From Vitis vinifera (Eukaryota > Streptophyta > Magnoliopsida > Vitales > Vitaceae): a stretch of 64,000 nucleotides of DNA. Location: contig NC_081817.1 in the NCBI RefSeq assembly GCF_030704535.1, positions 759,001 through 823,000 of the forward strand, given 5' to 3'. The notes beneath the pieces are model-generated. The model did not search any database. It saw nothing but the letters and a program-made list of their open reading frames with translations, and had not been told where the DNA came from. Positions 1 through 11,965 of the stretch are shown here, piece after piece (the stretch's first letter is position 1; each line of letters opens with the position of its first letter). Both the position numbers and the translations under genes were made by a program.

Positions 1-556
1 TTTAGAATTTTTTGCTTCTTTATTTCAGGGAAGTATTCACTAAAGAGATTTTTTTTTTTTTGTTATTAAAAAATCTATATATTTTAAAATTATTTAATGT
101 TTATATAAAAGAAGAAAAATGAATAAAATAAATTTAATAGAAGTATAAATGTAATTTTTTTAGCTTTTAAAAATTTAATTTTCCTTTTTTTTTCTTTATT
201 TTTCCCCAAATTTTCTAAAAACAAAACAAAAGTTTAAATAATCGAATACTCTAAACAATTAAATTCTCTTGCGCTGGTTCCGGTATTATCCTCTTGCTAC
301 CTAAAGACTTTTGAATCGTTTGTTTCCTTTAAAAAATTGGGATTCCCTAAACGATTCACAATAAAATTGTACGGGCAAAATCAGACTATATGTAACAAAG
401 TGTTGGAAACTTTCATTTCTTGATCGGATATTATATAGTGAAAATTTCTTTTATGGCTCTGTAAAGAGTTCTGTATCAAGTCTTAAGACGATCTCTTCCC
501 ATTTTCCCACATCTTCGATCGTTTAATCCACTGAAAATAAGAAAAATAAGAGATCA
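1..556. other. Upstream region of ALG11, AT-rich with MITE-like tract
   Basis: No gene is seen. Bases about 60-230 are an AT-rich stretch resembling the interior of the MITE family found in the ALG11 introns (same order of 'ttttaaaattatttaat', 'tttatataaaaga' and a T-rich block before an 'aattttct' end), so it is probably a decayed copy. Bases about 240-556 are single-copy-looking DNA that should hold the ALG11 promoter and 5' UTR; I see no convincing TATA box. Confidence 0.4.
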
Positions 557-3500
557 ATGGCGAATGAGGTTGTGGTATGGTGCCTAATTTCAGGTGCAGT
601 AGCCTTAATTTTGAGTTATATTTCACTTTCAATTGTCAAAGGCAGGAGCAACAGACGACATGGGGTTGCATTCTTCCATCCATACACCAACGATGGCGGT
701 GGTGGTGAGAGGGTCTTGTGGTGCGCCGTCAAAGCCATCCAAGAAGAAAGCTCCGATCTGGACTGCGTCATCTACACCGGCGACCACGATGCTTCTCCTG
801 ACAGTTTGATGGCTCGTGCCGTTCAACGTTTTGGGGTCGAGCTTCTATATCCACCGAAGGTTCTTCCTCTCTCTCTAAAATATATATATTTTTTTTCTGT
901 TGTTTGGGTTTATAGTGAGATAAGTTTTTGTTTGGTTTGGTTTCTATGGTTGACTTTGGATCGATCAGGAGATTTTTGTATTGAGAATTGCTTCTTATGG
1001 GTGTCTGCTCAAAGGGGAATTTTTTTGAGGATTTTGTTGCAGTGGTTTGAATTCAAAACTCCCCAGGAAAAAAAAGGAATAAAATTTAGGAAAATTGGTG
1101 ATTGGGTATGTTTCAATTTGCAAGAAGATACTAGAAATGGTGTGATTTTTGTCCCAATCTGTTCTTTTTCTATGTGGGTTGTACTGATTTTTTATACCAA
1201 TATAATCCACCTGTAACGGAAGAAAGAAAAATTATTTCTTAATCCCTTAATTGTCTTGTGATGATGCCAATTTTCTAGTTCATAGTCTGAGAACATATGA
1301 ATACTCGAAACTCGGATTTTTTGCTGTTATTTGATCTTTCTCCTATTCCAAAGGAAATATGCTAGAAAATTTATTCAACTAGGAAGTTATCTGGTTTTGA
1401 TGTTTTCAGTTGTTTCCTGATATTTTTTTGCTCTGTGCTTGTCAGGTGGTGCATCTATATAAGAGGAAGTGGATAGAGGAAACCATGTATCCTCGCTTTA
1501 CTATGATTGGCCAGAGCCTTGGTTCAGTTTATCTTTCTTGGGAAGCCTTATGCAAGTATACCCCTTTATATTATATTGACACCAGCGGATATGCCTTTGC
1601 ATATCCGGTTGCACGGTTGTTTGGATGTAAGGTTATTTGCTATACCCATTACCCAACAATCAGTTTAGACATGATATCTCGCGTTCAGGACCAAAATTCG
1701 ATGTATAACAATGATGCCTTGATTGCTAAGAGGTTTGTTTTCTACTTGCTATACTGTGCTTTTCTTCTAAGATATTTTCAGGTTTGATCAAAATTTGGAA
1801 GCCATGGTTATGGTTTTATGGCAATGGCTGTGTTTGAACTCTTAAGACATGGTAGCTTCCCTGTCCCTTCTCTGCATGAGACACAGGTCGAATGATTTAT
1901 TGGACTGCTATGATTGTTTCTTTCCCCCTTAGTTTCCTTGTGGTTTTTTCCCCATTGAAACCTCAATGCCCATGGTTTAACACTTACACATATAAGCAAA
2001 GAGGAGTAGCAATTGCGGGTTACTAGGAACCTAGTGTTTCGATCTGATTCTGGTCTGAGTAGGTCTTGTAGATTTCATGTGGCTGTACTATGATCTCACT
2101 GATTGCGTAAGATTTTGTAGATTTTTGTGATTGTTTGCATGAATTGTATATGCCCTTTTTGATAAATTTAGGCACCTTGTGGTTTACTCGTCTTGTCTTA
2201 ATGTGGAGTCTCACAATTTTTTCAACCATGGCAGCACTTGGTTATCCCTATGCAAAGTCATCTATTATAGACTATTTGGTTGGATGTATGGAACTGTAGG
2301 CTCTTTTGCACACCTTGCAATGGTCAATTCTTCATGGACTCAATCTCATATTGAAAGCCTTTGGAGAATTCCAGAACGTACCAAGCGAGTCTATCCTCCT
2401 TGTGATACTTCTGGACTTCAGGTTTGTAATCCTGTGTTTCTCCTCTTTTTCATTTAATATTATGGTACGAGTCTGTCTGGTTTAATAGGGTGCAGTTCAA
2501 ACAGGCTCTTCCATTGGAAAGACTGAGAAGTTCTCCAGCAATTATCTCTGTTGCTCAATTTCGTCCAGAGAAGGTGGGCATACTTGTATAAACCTTAAAA
2601 CCACTAGGTATTGCAGCTTTAGTGGCTTATGTCTGGGTCCTTTGTTACTTATAGTATTCCTGTTAAATTTGATTCTTATATCTTAGGCACACACCCTTCA
2701 ACTCATGGCATTTTCAGTTGCCATTAGGAATTTGGATGCAGACTTGCCCAGACCTAAGCTCCAATTTGTGGGCAGTTGTCGGAATAAGTCAGATGAAGAA
2801 AGATTGCAAAATCTGAAAGACAAAGCCATTCAACTGAAGTTGGAGGGGGATGTGGAATTTCATAAGAATGTGATGTACAGGTCTGTGAATTGTTACTTTA
2901 TATCCCACTCACTTTTCACAGCTATTTAAATCTTATGTTGAATCTAGAGGAATTTATATGAAAAATATCCAAAATAACTCTTCTAATTTACTTTTAATTC
3001 ATGAGAAAGAAGGTGTTTTTAACCATACCTTCCATGCAGCAGAGAAAGACGATTTGTCTAGCAATATGAGGGTTCTCAAACAGAGGGGCTCGGTAACTAT
3101 CTAGGATTTTCCCATAATGTACCTAGGTGAAAAATATTATCTTATTCAGATCATAGTTGCATATAATTAGACCATCCAAGAGGTAAAGAGAAACTTGGTG
3201 GACTCAATGGCATGATTGGTTTGACTTCTTCCTTCCTATATCGTGGATCGGGAAATTGGACACCTTGGGGCTAAAATCCCATCATGTGCTGAGCCATTTT
3301 TAGGGTGATAAATATATTCTATTCCTGCATGTATTATATCGACCATGTGCATTTGAAACTTACCAGTGGGATGGTAAAACTATAAATATTATCATGGTAT
3401 TGCACAATTCTTAGAACTTTTATGCTATGTTTGGTTTGAAGAAAATAATAAGGAAAGAAAAAGAATTGTTAAGGAAAACAATTTTCTTATACTTGGTTTT

Positions 3501-4835
3501 ACCATGGAAAATATGAAACGAAATCAAATATAATTAAAATTAATTAGAAATTTTGTACTTTCAAATTATCTAATCTTTATATAAAAGAGTTAAAATAAGT
3601 GAAATGAGATTAAAAAATAACATCTAAAAATAATTTATTAACTTTAAATTTATATTTTATTTTCTTTCACTTTTCCTTTCCTTCTTCTTTTCCTCTTTAT
3701 TTTTTGTCCTTACATTTTGCCTCAATTTTTTCAAGAACCAAACATAGCCTTTAAGGTGATATCTACCTTGTACCTCAGTTTTTTTTTATATAAGACAAAC
3801 GCAGAACTTGACATGAAGCTCAAGCTAGAAATTTCAAAATCTTGTACTATGCTTTTAGAAAATGCCCAAAACAAAATCAAAACTCAACGTTATTGGCTTC
3901 AAAGAATTAATATTGTTGACTTGAATAAGAATCTGTAGGTGATAAATTGGAACTTATTTTGCAGGAAGTAAATTATGGTGAAATGCCTCTGAGATGGTTT
4001 TAAGTAGTTAGTCTCCTTTTATGGTATTGAATTCCATTATCCCAATTTTATTTATTTTTTCAATTCTTAAATTCTCACCATCTGCAGGGACCTGGTGGGA
4101 CTTTTGGGAGGTGCTGTTGCGGGGATCCATGGTATGATCGATGAGCACTTTGGCATAAGTGTTGTAGAGTACATGGCTGCTGGTGCCATCCCAATTGGTA
4201 GGCATTACAGTACTCTTCTGTAGGCTATTTTTGGTTCCTAGAAAGTACAAATGGAAGAAAAAAATGTTACGGAAAATAATTTTTCATCTTTGGTTTTTTT
4301 ATGGAAAAAAAGAAAGAAAATCAAATATAATTAAAATTAGTTAGACAAATATGTATTTTAAAATTATTTAATCTTTATATAGAAGAGTAAAAATAAGTTA
4401 AATAAGTTTGACATAGTATAATTTTTTTTTTTACTTTATATCTATTTTTTTATTTTTCTTTATGTTTTTATTGTCATTTTTATTTTCTTTCTTCTGCATT
4501 TTCACTCAAATTTTGTGAGAACCAAACATAGCTACAGTATAAACATGCTTCTATATGCATCATGGCTGCTGATACTTTTCCTTTGTGCTTCAGCTAATAA
4601 TTCTGCTGGCCCGAAAATGGACATTGTTTTAGAAGAAGATGGACAACAAACAGGGTTTCTTGCACAAACTGTGGAAGAATATGCAGATGCCATACTTAAA
4701 ATTTTGAGGATGCCAGAAACCAAGAGACTGGAGATGGCTGCAGCTGCAAGAAGACGTGCAGGCAGATTTTCAGAGCAAAGATTTTACGAAGATTTCAAAG
4801 CTGCAGTAAGACCCATTCTCAGCCATGCTTCCTAG
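557..4835 (+). CDS. ALG11: ALG11-like GDP-Man:Man3GlcNAc2-PP-dolichol alpha-1,2-mannosyltransferase
   Basis: Seven exons joined by hand at GT-AG sites: 557-859, 1446-1732, 2235-2421, 2505-2573, 2687-2880, 4088-4197, 4594-4835. They total 1392 nt, giving 463 residues, the usual length of plant ALG11 (LEW3 in Arabidopsis). The family adds the fourth and fifth mannoses to the dolichol-linked N-glycan precursor on the cytosolic face of the ER. Visible marks are an N-terminal membrane segment (about residues 6-27), the donor-side motif [15 protein letters not shown] (41-55), a CYTHYPTIS segment in exon 2, and a GT4-type EX7E signature (E366 to E374, in [15 protein letters not shown]). Phases agree at every junction and no key residue is missing. 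Introns 5 and 6 each carry a MITE of the same family (3424-3748 and 4224-4532), the second ending about 60 bp before the last exon. Product is very sure; small uncertainty at the exon 3 acceptor. Confidence 0.95.
3424..3748 (+). mobile_element. MITE copy 1, in ALG11 intron 5
   Basis: A 325-bp AT-rich element with terminal inverted repeats GCTATGTTTGGTT at the left and its exact complement AACCAAACATAGC at the right. It has no coding capacity. Its interior matches copy 2 (4224-4532) over much of its length, for example 'caaatataattaaaatta' followed by 'taatctttatata'. A clean target duplication is not obvious, so the superfamily is left open. Confidence 0.75.
4224..4532 (+). mobile_element. 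MITE copy 2, in ALG11 intron 6
   Basis: A 309-bp relative of the element at 3424-3748 in the same orientation. The left terminus GCTATTTTTGGTT has one mismatch to the right-end complement AACCAAACATAGC. The flanks 'ctgtag' and 'tacag' extend the inverted repeat or reflect a palindromic target. The element ends about 60 bp before ALG11 exon 7, so it supplies the upstream part of that intron's 3' region. Confidence 0.75.
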
Positions 4836-5887
4836 TAATGGAAAAACATTAGATTAGACACTGAAAATTAGAGAACAGAGAAATTTTAGATAGCTAGTTT
4901 CCTCTTCATACCTGTCAGAAAGAAAAGGGTTTATCCTTGAGATAATAGGTTATGTTTTCCAGAATAATTGAGACACATTTTGTAACAGTGATCAGGGATA
5001 GATTTTACTTGGAAATAATGATTCTTGAGCTTCATTTGTTTCCTCTTGAAGGAGGTTGATATTTGAAAACCAGCAGAGCAAAGAGCAAGGAGATCAAATC
5101 ACTAGATGGCTTGAGATTGGAGAGAATTGAATTCAGTGTTCTGTATTTGTATGTTTTTGATGGGAATCTAGGGATCTCAATTTTTTTTGGCCATTTTGGA
5201 ACTGGGAAATGTCAGTTTGAGAATTTATATTTTATATACCAACTTAAGCTTTTTCCGAGAAAATCTTTGTAAGGATTGAGTTTATACTTGTGGAAATAGT
5301 AACGAATTTGACACTTTCTCCATGAGTACTTTTCCTCAACGCTTGGTGCTGGTTGGTTTTCTTGTCCATTGACACTTTCTCTCTGAATACTTTTCCTCAA
5401 AGCTAAGTGCAGATTAAGGAAAAATGATTTCTCCATGTTTGAATTATCGTTATGAATATATATATAGAAGTCTAATATAATTAAAAAAATATGAATTTAA
5501 ATTATATAATTGTAAAATGTGTTTGGATGAGTGTAAATATAGTTTATTAACTTTTTTTTATTTTTCTTTTCTTTGTATTTTTCTTCAAAATTTTCCGAGA
5601 ATCCAGGGCTCTCTATTGGGTCTCCTGGACCCAAGCCCGTTGTTTGGATGAGTGTAAATATGGTTTAGAAAACAATGGGCTCCCTATTGGGCCTCCCGAA
5701 CCCAAACCCACTCCATCCTTACACCCCATTAGTGGGCCTCGCAACCAGCTGGTCGGCCCAACTCGTGTCTCACAAGCGCTATAAAACAGCGTGACGATAA
5801 GAAGAATTTGCGACCCTCCCTTATCGTCCACCTCAAACAACACCCCGACACACTCTCTTAATGGTTGGACCTTAGATCTCCACAACA
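4836..5887. other. Intergenic: ALG11 3' region and promoter with local duplications
   Basis: The first few hundred bases are probably ALG11 3' UTR. About 5447-5605 is another decayed AT-rich stretch like the MITE interior. Between 5521 and 5710 two short segments are duplicated: a block beginning 'gtttggatgagtgtaaatat' recurs 121 bp apart (5521 and 5642), and a block beginning 'gggctctctattggg' recurs 71 bp apart (5606 and 5677). These bring TGGGCC/T site-II-like motifs into the promoter of the next gene. Confidence 0.5.
5779..5786 (+). promoter_or_regulatory. TATA box of the membrane-protein gene
   Basis: CTATAAAA lies about 100 bp before the ATG at 5888, inside the small near-palindrome GCGCTATAAAACAGCG. 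This would place transcription start near 5810 and a 5' UTR of roughly 75-80 nt. The assignment is by position and consensus only. Confidence 0.5.
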
Positions 5888-8800
5888 ATGGCTGTTTCTC
5901 TGAACTCAGTCCTCGGCTTCAACTCTACGGTACTTCTCACCTTCATTCTCCTTCATCTGCTTTTTGTTTTTTTTTCCATTAGGCGATGCATTTCTTGATA
6001 TTTGAGTTCTGTTACAAATCTTGAATTTGAGATCTTTGGATTGGCATGATTTTATCATATGATCAATTCGGATTGAAAATTAAAATGTAATTATGTTGAT
6101 TCGGCTCTTTTTGGTTGAATTGATGGAATTTTATTCAATTTCGAATTCATTTGTTTCGAAATGAAGCTTTTTTTTTTTTTTCAACAAGTGAACCGCTTGA
6201 TTCAGTGGAGTTTCCAATCATGGCCTGTTTTCAGCAGATTCAAGCGGAGAGGTATGAAAATAGTCAAAATACATAACAAAAAACAAAAAAAATAAAAAAA
6301 TAAAAAATTTCGAAATAGCTGTTGTTGTTGTGTACCCTCCGAGGTCGAACCTCTCCGGGTCCGGGCCTAGAAGCTCAGGGAACTTTGGGTGCTAGTTTTT
6401 AGAAAATATGGGCTTGTTTAGTTTTGTTTTCTTGGAAAACAGATTTCTGAAGTGCCATTTTCCCCCATTTTTGTAGGAAACAGATAATATCAATTTACTG
6501 TGGTCCGAAAATGTATCCTACTTTTCAACTCTGTTTGAAAAAGAACCGTTTTGAAGAACAAGTAGCTGAACAAATTTTTGAAGTTTTTCTGTCCTTATTT
6601 TGTTCTCTAGGATACATTTTCAAGGAACAGAACCATGACTCTATTTTCCTTGTTCTCACAACTGGTAATTAAAAATCAAGGCTCCCTTGTTGATATATTT
6701 AATTTTTTTTTTTTTTTTCTGTCATTCAAACAGTAACATGGACCCAAGGAATTAACTTAAAAGATTTGGTAAACTGCTATGCTGGCTGGTTCACCTAGAG
6801 ACATATTAATTTTATAACCTTATTTTCCACATGAGGAGCATTCTGACGTTGAAAGTGGATCATGATTATCCATGCTGCACTGGTGACTACCCTCTTAGCC
6901 GACTGTCCACATATTTAACTAGAATGTTCCAATGATTTTTTCAAAATGATTTCATATTTTCCAAGCTTATTGATATAAAACTTGCAATTCAGTGCGGGGG
7001 TTTGAAGTAATTACTCATCCTTTTACCACTTGCTTCTTCCTTCATGTTGAAAACCCTTTATTTCTATTTTGGAATTTTTTGTAAATAAGGTGGGAACTTG
7101 GGTTGGCTAAAAAGGGATGAGAGGAAAGCCTTGGGGTATGCTCAATTCTGCAATTTTGTTTAGGCTTTTGAGATTCTCAATCACTCTTTTTGATGGCGAG
7201 GAATAGTGAGTGAAGACGGTTCTTAGATGAGGGAATCATTCCTCTCTTAAAAAAAATGGACTAGAATGCTTCTATTGATAGAGCTTTCACATCTGTGTAT
7301 AAAATTGCTTTTTGCTGTTCCATTCCAGAGAGTGACTCTCAATGAGGCTTAATCTGCCTTTACTAAAGATCTTGATTCAGAATGTTGAGATATATTAGGT
7401 AGTTTTAACATTTCATAAATGCGACCAAGGACATGACAAATGTGCTTTTGCTCCACTCTTATATTGAGTTGATGATAGAAAAGTTGTGTGAATTGTCTCT
7501 GGAAATTGATAACTCCAGAGAGGTTATGCCACTTTTGGAGTGTTTTAGAACCAAAAATGATATCATGTTTCTTCAAGAAGTCGTAGGACAACCCTAGGAT
7601 GGTTGCCTACACTCAAATAGGTGGGCTAGAGTTTTTATTTTTAGGGTGTAAGGAGAGGAACAAGGAATAAAGTTTATGGTAGAGAAAAATAAAATACAAA
7701 AAATAAAGAGAAAAGATATGACGAAGAAGAGATGAAAACCTTAGAGTTTCACTAAGGCTTTCTAGGAGTTTCACTTAGAAGAAAATCAATGGAGTCTCAC
7801 CATTGAGGATTGCAATACTTTGCAAATAAAAAAACATAATATTATTAACATCAATCAATTCATCATCGATTAGCCTTATTTATAGGCTTCTCTAGAAATT
7901 CAAAGTCTACTAGGATTCTAATAAGTTATTATGATTCTAATTCTAATTATCTTATAACCTGATTAGCTAATCTTGATTTGATTCCAAATACTAATCATGT
8001 TTTAATTCCAACTAATTCTAATCTTAATTTAATTTCAAGTAATACTAATCTTATTTTAATTGCAATTAATACTAGTTTCCTTTTTGATGTATATCTTGGA
8101 GATTCATCCTCATCACTATTTGATATGTAGTTTGTTGGGTCTAGAGAAAATATGGCACCTTTTAGGACTTGGACTATTTGAATGAGAAGAAGCATCAACA
8201 TGTCTAGCTTCTTATGTTGTATTCATTTTCTCATGTAGGAGAGAAAACTTCCAGCTTAGTGAAAAGATGGCAGTAGATTCAATTAAAAATGTTAGATTCA
8301 TCAGTTTGGAAATTCTGATTGTTAAATTCATCAATATGGACCTTTTTATTCTTTGTTAACAATTGTGTTGCTTAATGAGCTTCGATGGTCCAAAGAGGTG
8401 TTTCTATCCATGATAAGTATGTGTGATGCCCAACAAATGATTGCAGATCTTCATTTTAGAAGAAAATTAATGCATTTCAATTTTGTGGTTGGACAGACAG
8501 AGAACTTACCTTTATGACTTATAATTTGATAGTGTAGAAATTTTGCAATGCCTTTTATGCCCCTCATTTGTTGACAATTTGTTTCTCCTTGCAAAGCTTC
8601 AAGCCAAATACCAGCATGTTTCGAGATCTCCTGTTGGAGTTTCACTACTGAAGGTCACCCCTAGCTCATCCTCCTTGGGGGTGTTTGAGTCAAAGAGATC
8701 CATAAAGCACAAAAGATGGGACTCGGGTCTTTTAGTTGCAGATAGTGATCAAGTTGCTGGGGAGACCAGTGAGAAAAGCTCTGGAAGTGTAGATTCTGAA

Positions 8801-9316
8801 GATCAGGTCTTAGCAGTGAATCCTTCATCCTTGGATTATGCAGCAGGAAATGGCCAATTTCAAACTAATATTGTCAATGAGTCAGAGCCTCAAACTTTTG
8901 AGGCTTCTAAGGGTTCTACTGTTTCATCAGATCTGAAGCAGAACACAGGATCCTCTCCTGATTCACAATCTAAGCCCAAAAGATCTCCATTAACTGCAAG
9001 AGAGAGACTAAGGGCAGCAAGGGTTCTCAGCCGTTACACAGAAACAACGTCATCTAAATCAGAACTAGGCAGCAAAGTTTTGGATGCTCTAAGAGCAAGT
9101 GATAAAGGGAAGAGAAGGTCTGGCCTTCCAGAAGCCCCTACAAACTTGTTTGATGACAGCAAGCGAGGGTTGCCGAAACAGGGCCTGACCTTTCAGTTTC
9201 CAGGCGGTGTTGATCTGTTTATCATTGCTTTCTCATTTGTTTTTATCAGCACAGTGATGTTTGCAACAACTTACATAGTGTGGAAAGCCGGTGCCATCCA
9301 TTTTAATGAGTACTAA
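5888..9316 (+). CDS. Conserved-looking plant protein with C-terminal membrane segment, probably plastid; function unknown
   Basis: Two exons: 5888-5929 (14 codons) and 8597-9316, joined across a 2.67-kb intron, giving 253 residues. The ATG at 5888 follows a TATA box by about 100 bp; the alternative ATG at 8543 would lack the upstream leader and reads through the acceptor region. The N-terminus (MAVSLNSVLGFNST, then Ser/Arg/Lys-rich) resembles a chloroplast transit peptide. The middle is Ser-rich and likely disordered. A basic stretch, LTARERLRAARVLSRY, precedes the end, and residues about 220-244 form one hydrophobic membrane segment before a short polar tail (HFNEY). I do not recognise the family. 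The exact acceptor (after 'gcaaag' at 8596) is the least certain point. The intron holds AT-rich, repeat-like sequence at about 7590-8200. Confidence 0.7.
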
Positions 9317-9536
9317 GTTGGATGGCAATGGGTTTTTTTTTTTTTCTTCTAGATGGGCTTGCCTCATCCATGAGAACCACAAGCTATCTTCACTTCAGGT
9401 ACCTTAGATGCTTTGCTTTTTGTGGTTAGGATTTTACCTCTTCTTTCAGGCAAGGTATATACTTCATTGTACAAAGAATTGGTCGGCCGACAATGATATA
9501 CAATGTCATTTTTATTCGCCTTTCTGCTTTGTATTC

Positions 9537-10500
9537 TTTCTTTCTATTTTATTTTATTTTTTCTTTTTATAGGCAAACAAAAATTATATTAAAAGGTGAA
9601 GGGGCACAAAAGCTTATATGGTTATACAAAGATACCAAAAGGTCAAACAAAGAGGAGAGAGAAATGAAAAACAACTCCCTCTCCCTATTTAGAGCTGGTT
9701 AACAAAGTCTATATGGACATTGAGCAATCTCTTATATACATTCTAACCCACTTCAAAAAAGTATATATAAAGGATTATTTAATTGCTTGGTCAACTCTAT
9801 TAGAATTTTCACATGCTCTCTTATTTATCTCCTTTCATATGATTCAACATAAGCACAAAGGAGCAAATGTAAGCTTTCTTCCTCTTTATCCCAACAAAAG
9901 ATCCATGCTAACTCAAAAGAGCATCTTCACCTAATGTATCCCAAATAAAGAGTAAATCAACTATCATAAGATGGATGCTTTTGAGCAATGAGGAAGGATA
10001 TGATTAATTATTTCTTCTCCTCTAGTGTATATGGTATCTGTTTAGAAACTTTCATCCCCTCCTTTTAAGTTGGTCCAAAATTAAGATCCTTTCCCAAACT
10101 GCTTCCTAAGCAAAATGCAGATCCTCAGGAAACCCAATGATTCCAAACTATACTTGCAGGAAAAGACTTCATTCTTCTATAAGACAAAAAGAAGTTAAGA
10201 GATTTAATTAAAAATTTGCCACACTTTGAATTTAGCGAAACCATTTTATCTTTGTTGTCCCTACAAATTGACTACACTTGTAGTCTCCTAAAAAAAAGTA
10301 TTCATTCCATCTAGTTCCCAATCACGGGTTTGTCTTGTAAAACAGGGGTTCTAGTAGTCTCCCTCCCCAACTTGCTCCCACACCCTGCTACCCATTCATC
10401 TTTGGCTAGGAAAAGACTATCCCAATAGGACGTTATTATACCAATTATTTTTTCAAAATTTCACCCTTTAGCTATTGCCTACCTTAAACTTACTTTACTA
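9537..10500 (-). mobile_element. Degenerate LINE, 3' part of ORF2 region
   Basis: Read on the minus strand, this stretch gives broken frames matching my memory of the C-terminal end of plant L1-type LINE ORF2 (zinc-binding RVT region): fragments such as NHILPHCSKASIL, LFGIH, APLCL, RACENSNRVDQAIK and FIYTFLKWVRMYI occur in the right order, separated by many stops. The minus-strand 3' end is A-rich (complement of the T-rich run at 9537-9575), as expected for a LINE tail. It is heavily decayed. The 5' limit near 10500 is approximate, and the SINE begins just beyond it. Confidence 0.65.
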
Positions 10501-10542
10501 TTAAATGCTATATAATTTCATGAATCAGTTGAGAGTTGACTT

Positions 10543-10667
10543 GCCCTTGAGGCTTGGCTCAAGTGGTAAAGGGAAGAGGAAGGTTTGTGAGAGGTTCTAG
10601 GTTCAAGTTCCAATGGGGACAAAAGTTTACCTATCCCCAAAAAAAAAAAAAAAAAAAAAAGAGGGTC
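10543..10667 (+). mobile_element. tRNA-derived SINE with 12-bp target duplications
   Basis: The 5' end carries RNA polymerase III promoter boxes: A box TGGCTCAAGTGG (10555-10566) and B box GGTTCAAGTTCC (10600-10611), about 33 bp apart. The body ends in an oligo-A run (about 10639-10660). A perfect 12-bp direct repeat GAGAGTTGACTT flanks it (10531-10542 and 10668-10679). This is the structure of a retroposed SINE, not of a tRNA gene: the 3' half of a tRNA fold is missing. The intact duplication and long A tail suggest a fairly recent insertion. Confidence 0.88.
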
Positions 10668-11942
10668 GAGAGTTGACTTACTGAAGAGCTATTCCCTAAC
10701 TGTATTATTTGGTCTTACAATCACCCAACCCATGTTTTACTCAATCAAGATTGTTTTTAGTTTTCTCATGTTTTACTTTATCAAAATCAATTTTAGGTTA
10801 GATGCAAAGGAACCTTAGATAAACATAATGTTTGGAGATGAGGCTGAACTAGACAGGTCCACAGCTCACCATCTAGTTCAGCCTGAGATTTATCATTTGT
10901 CCAAAGGCGAGATGTAATGGAAACTTGGTCCTTAAGGTGAAAAGTTTCAGATATTATGCTTGCAAATTGTTGCTTGTTGTCTTTGCTTCATCCAAATTTG
11001 GGAGTATTTCTGCTGTATAGAAATGACATGCAAGGGCTCATGCAATTGAGGAGGGTAAACATATCTCAATTCCAACTATAGCTGTGATTTATGTTTTCAT
11101 GTGAAAACAGATATCTTTTTGGATCTTTGTAGCATATCCATGCTCTAGGAAGTTATGCTTTTATCTCTTCTAAATCAATCAATGTACCATACTCATTAAA
11201 ATTGCTTCTGGACATTCGTAATATGCCCAAAGGTAATTTTCCCTGAACTACGAACATCCTCACAGTGAAATTCTTGATTCAATTTGCCAACTCATCATAA
11301 GCTGCTGCAATGATTCCTACCTGATATTTGGATTCTTTTGGCATAGGATTGAATTATTAACTTCAAATATGCCTCAAGACGGTGATGTACCCGATTAGCT
11401 GGACTTCAATTAGCTGGATTTTTAACTAGATGTAGACCATATGAAACAGTACTTGTTGAGTTTTTTTCTTTTCACCACAGATCTGGAAGCCGTGAGTCCG
11501 TGACTTCCTTTTCTTGTATGGTAGGCAAGATATTAATTAGACTAAGAAAGGGAAGAGGATACAGAATAAAAAAGTTGTGTCTTTGGCATGCTGTCCAATC
11601 AATCTAATGTATTCTGTTTCTGCTTCATTTCAATCTCACCTAAGTGCCGTGCCTGACCACCTCAGGCCAAGTTGCCTTTTGTCACATCTGGAATTACAGG
11701 TTTTGTAGGTAAAACTTTTCTTTTGTTGCTTAGGTGGCCACAGGATTTGTAGCATCTCCTCAATCTATAGTGATCCTCAAATTTTTCTTATAGCTGTGGA
11801 TAGACTATTCTGCTCATACAGCTCTAGTTTGAACTTTTATGGGAAGTTAGTTATAGAGCCAAAGTTTTGACGGAGACATGTAGGTGTAGCTCAAAGTTTA
11901 CCTTTTCCTTTTAACTCAACTAATACAGGAGACCAAGGTTAA

Positions 11943-11965
11943 CTCTCTCTCTCTCTCTCTCTCTC
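11943..11965. repeat. (CT)n microsatellite
   Basis: About eleven uninterrupted CT dinucleotides in intergenic DNA. Confidence 0.95.

Noticed and set aside
10551-10620. tRNA gene, because of good A and B boxes
   Set aside because: The sequence does not fold as a full tRNA and is followed by an A tail and flanked by a 12-bp target duplication, so it is a SINE.
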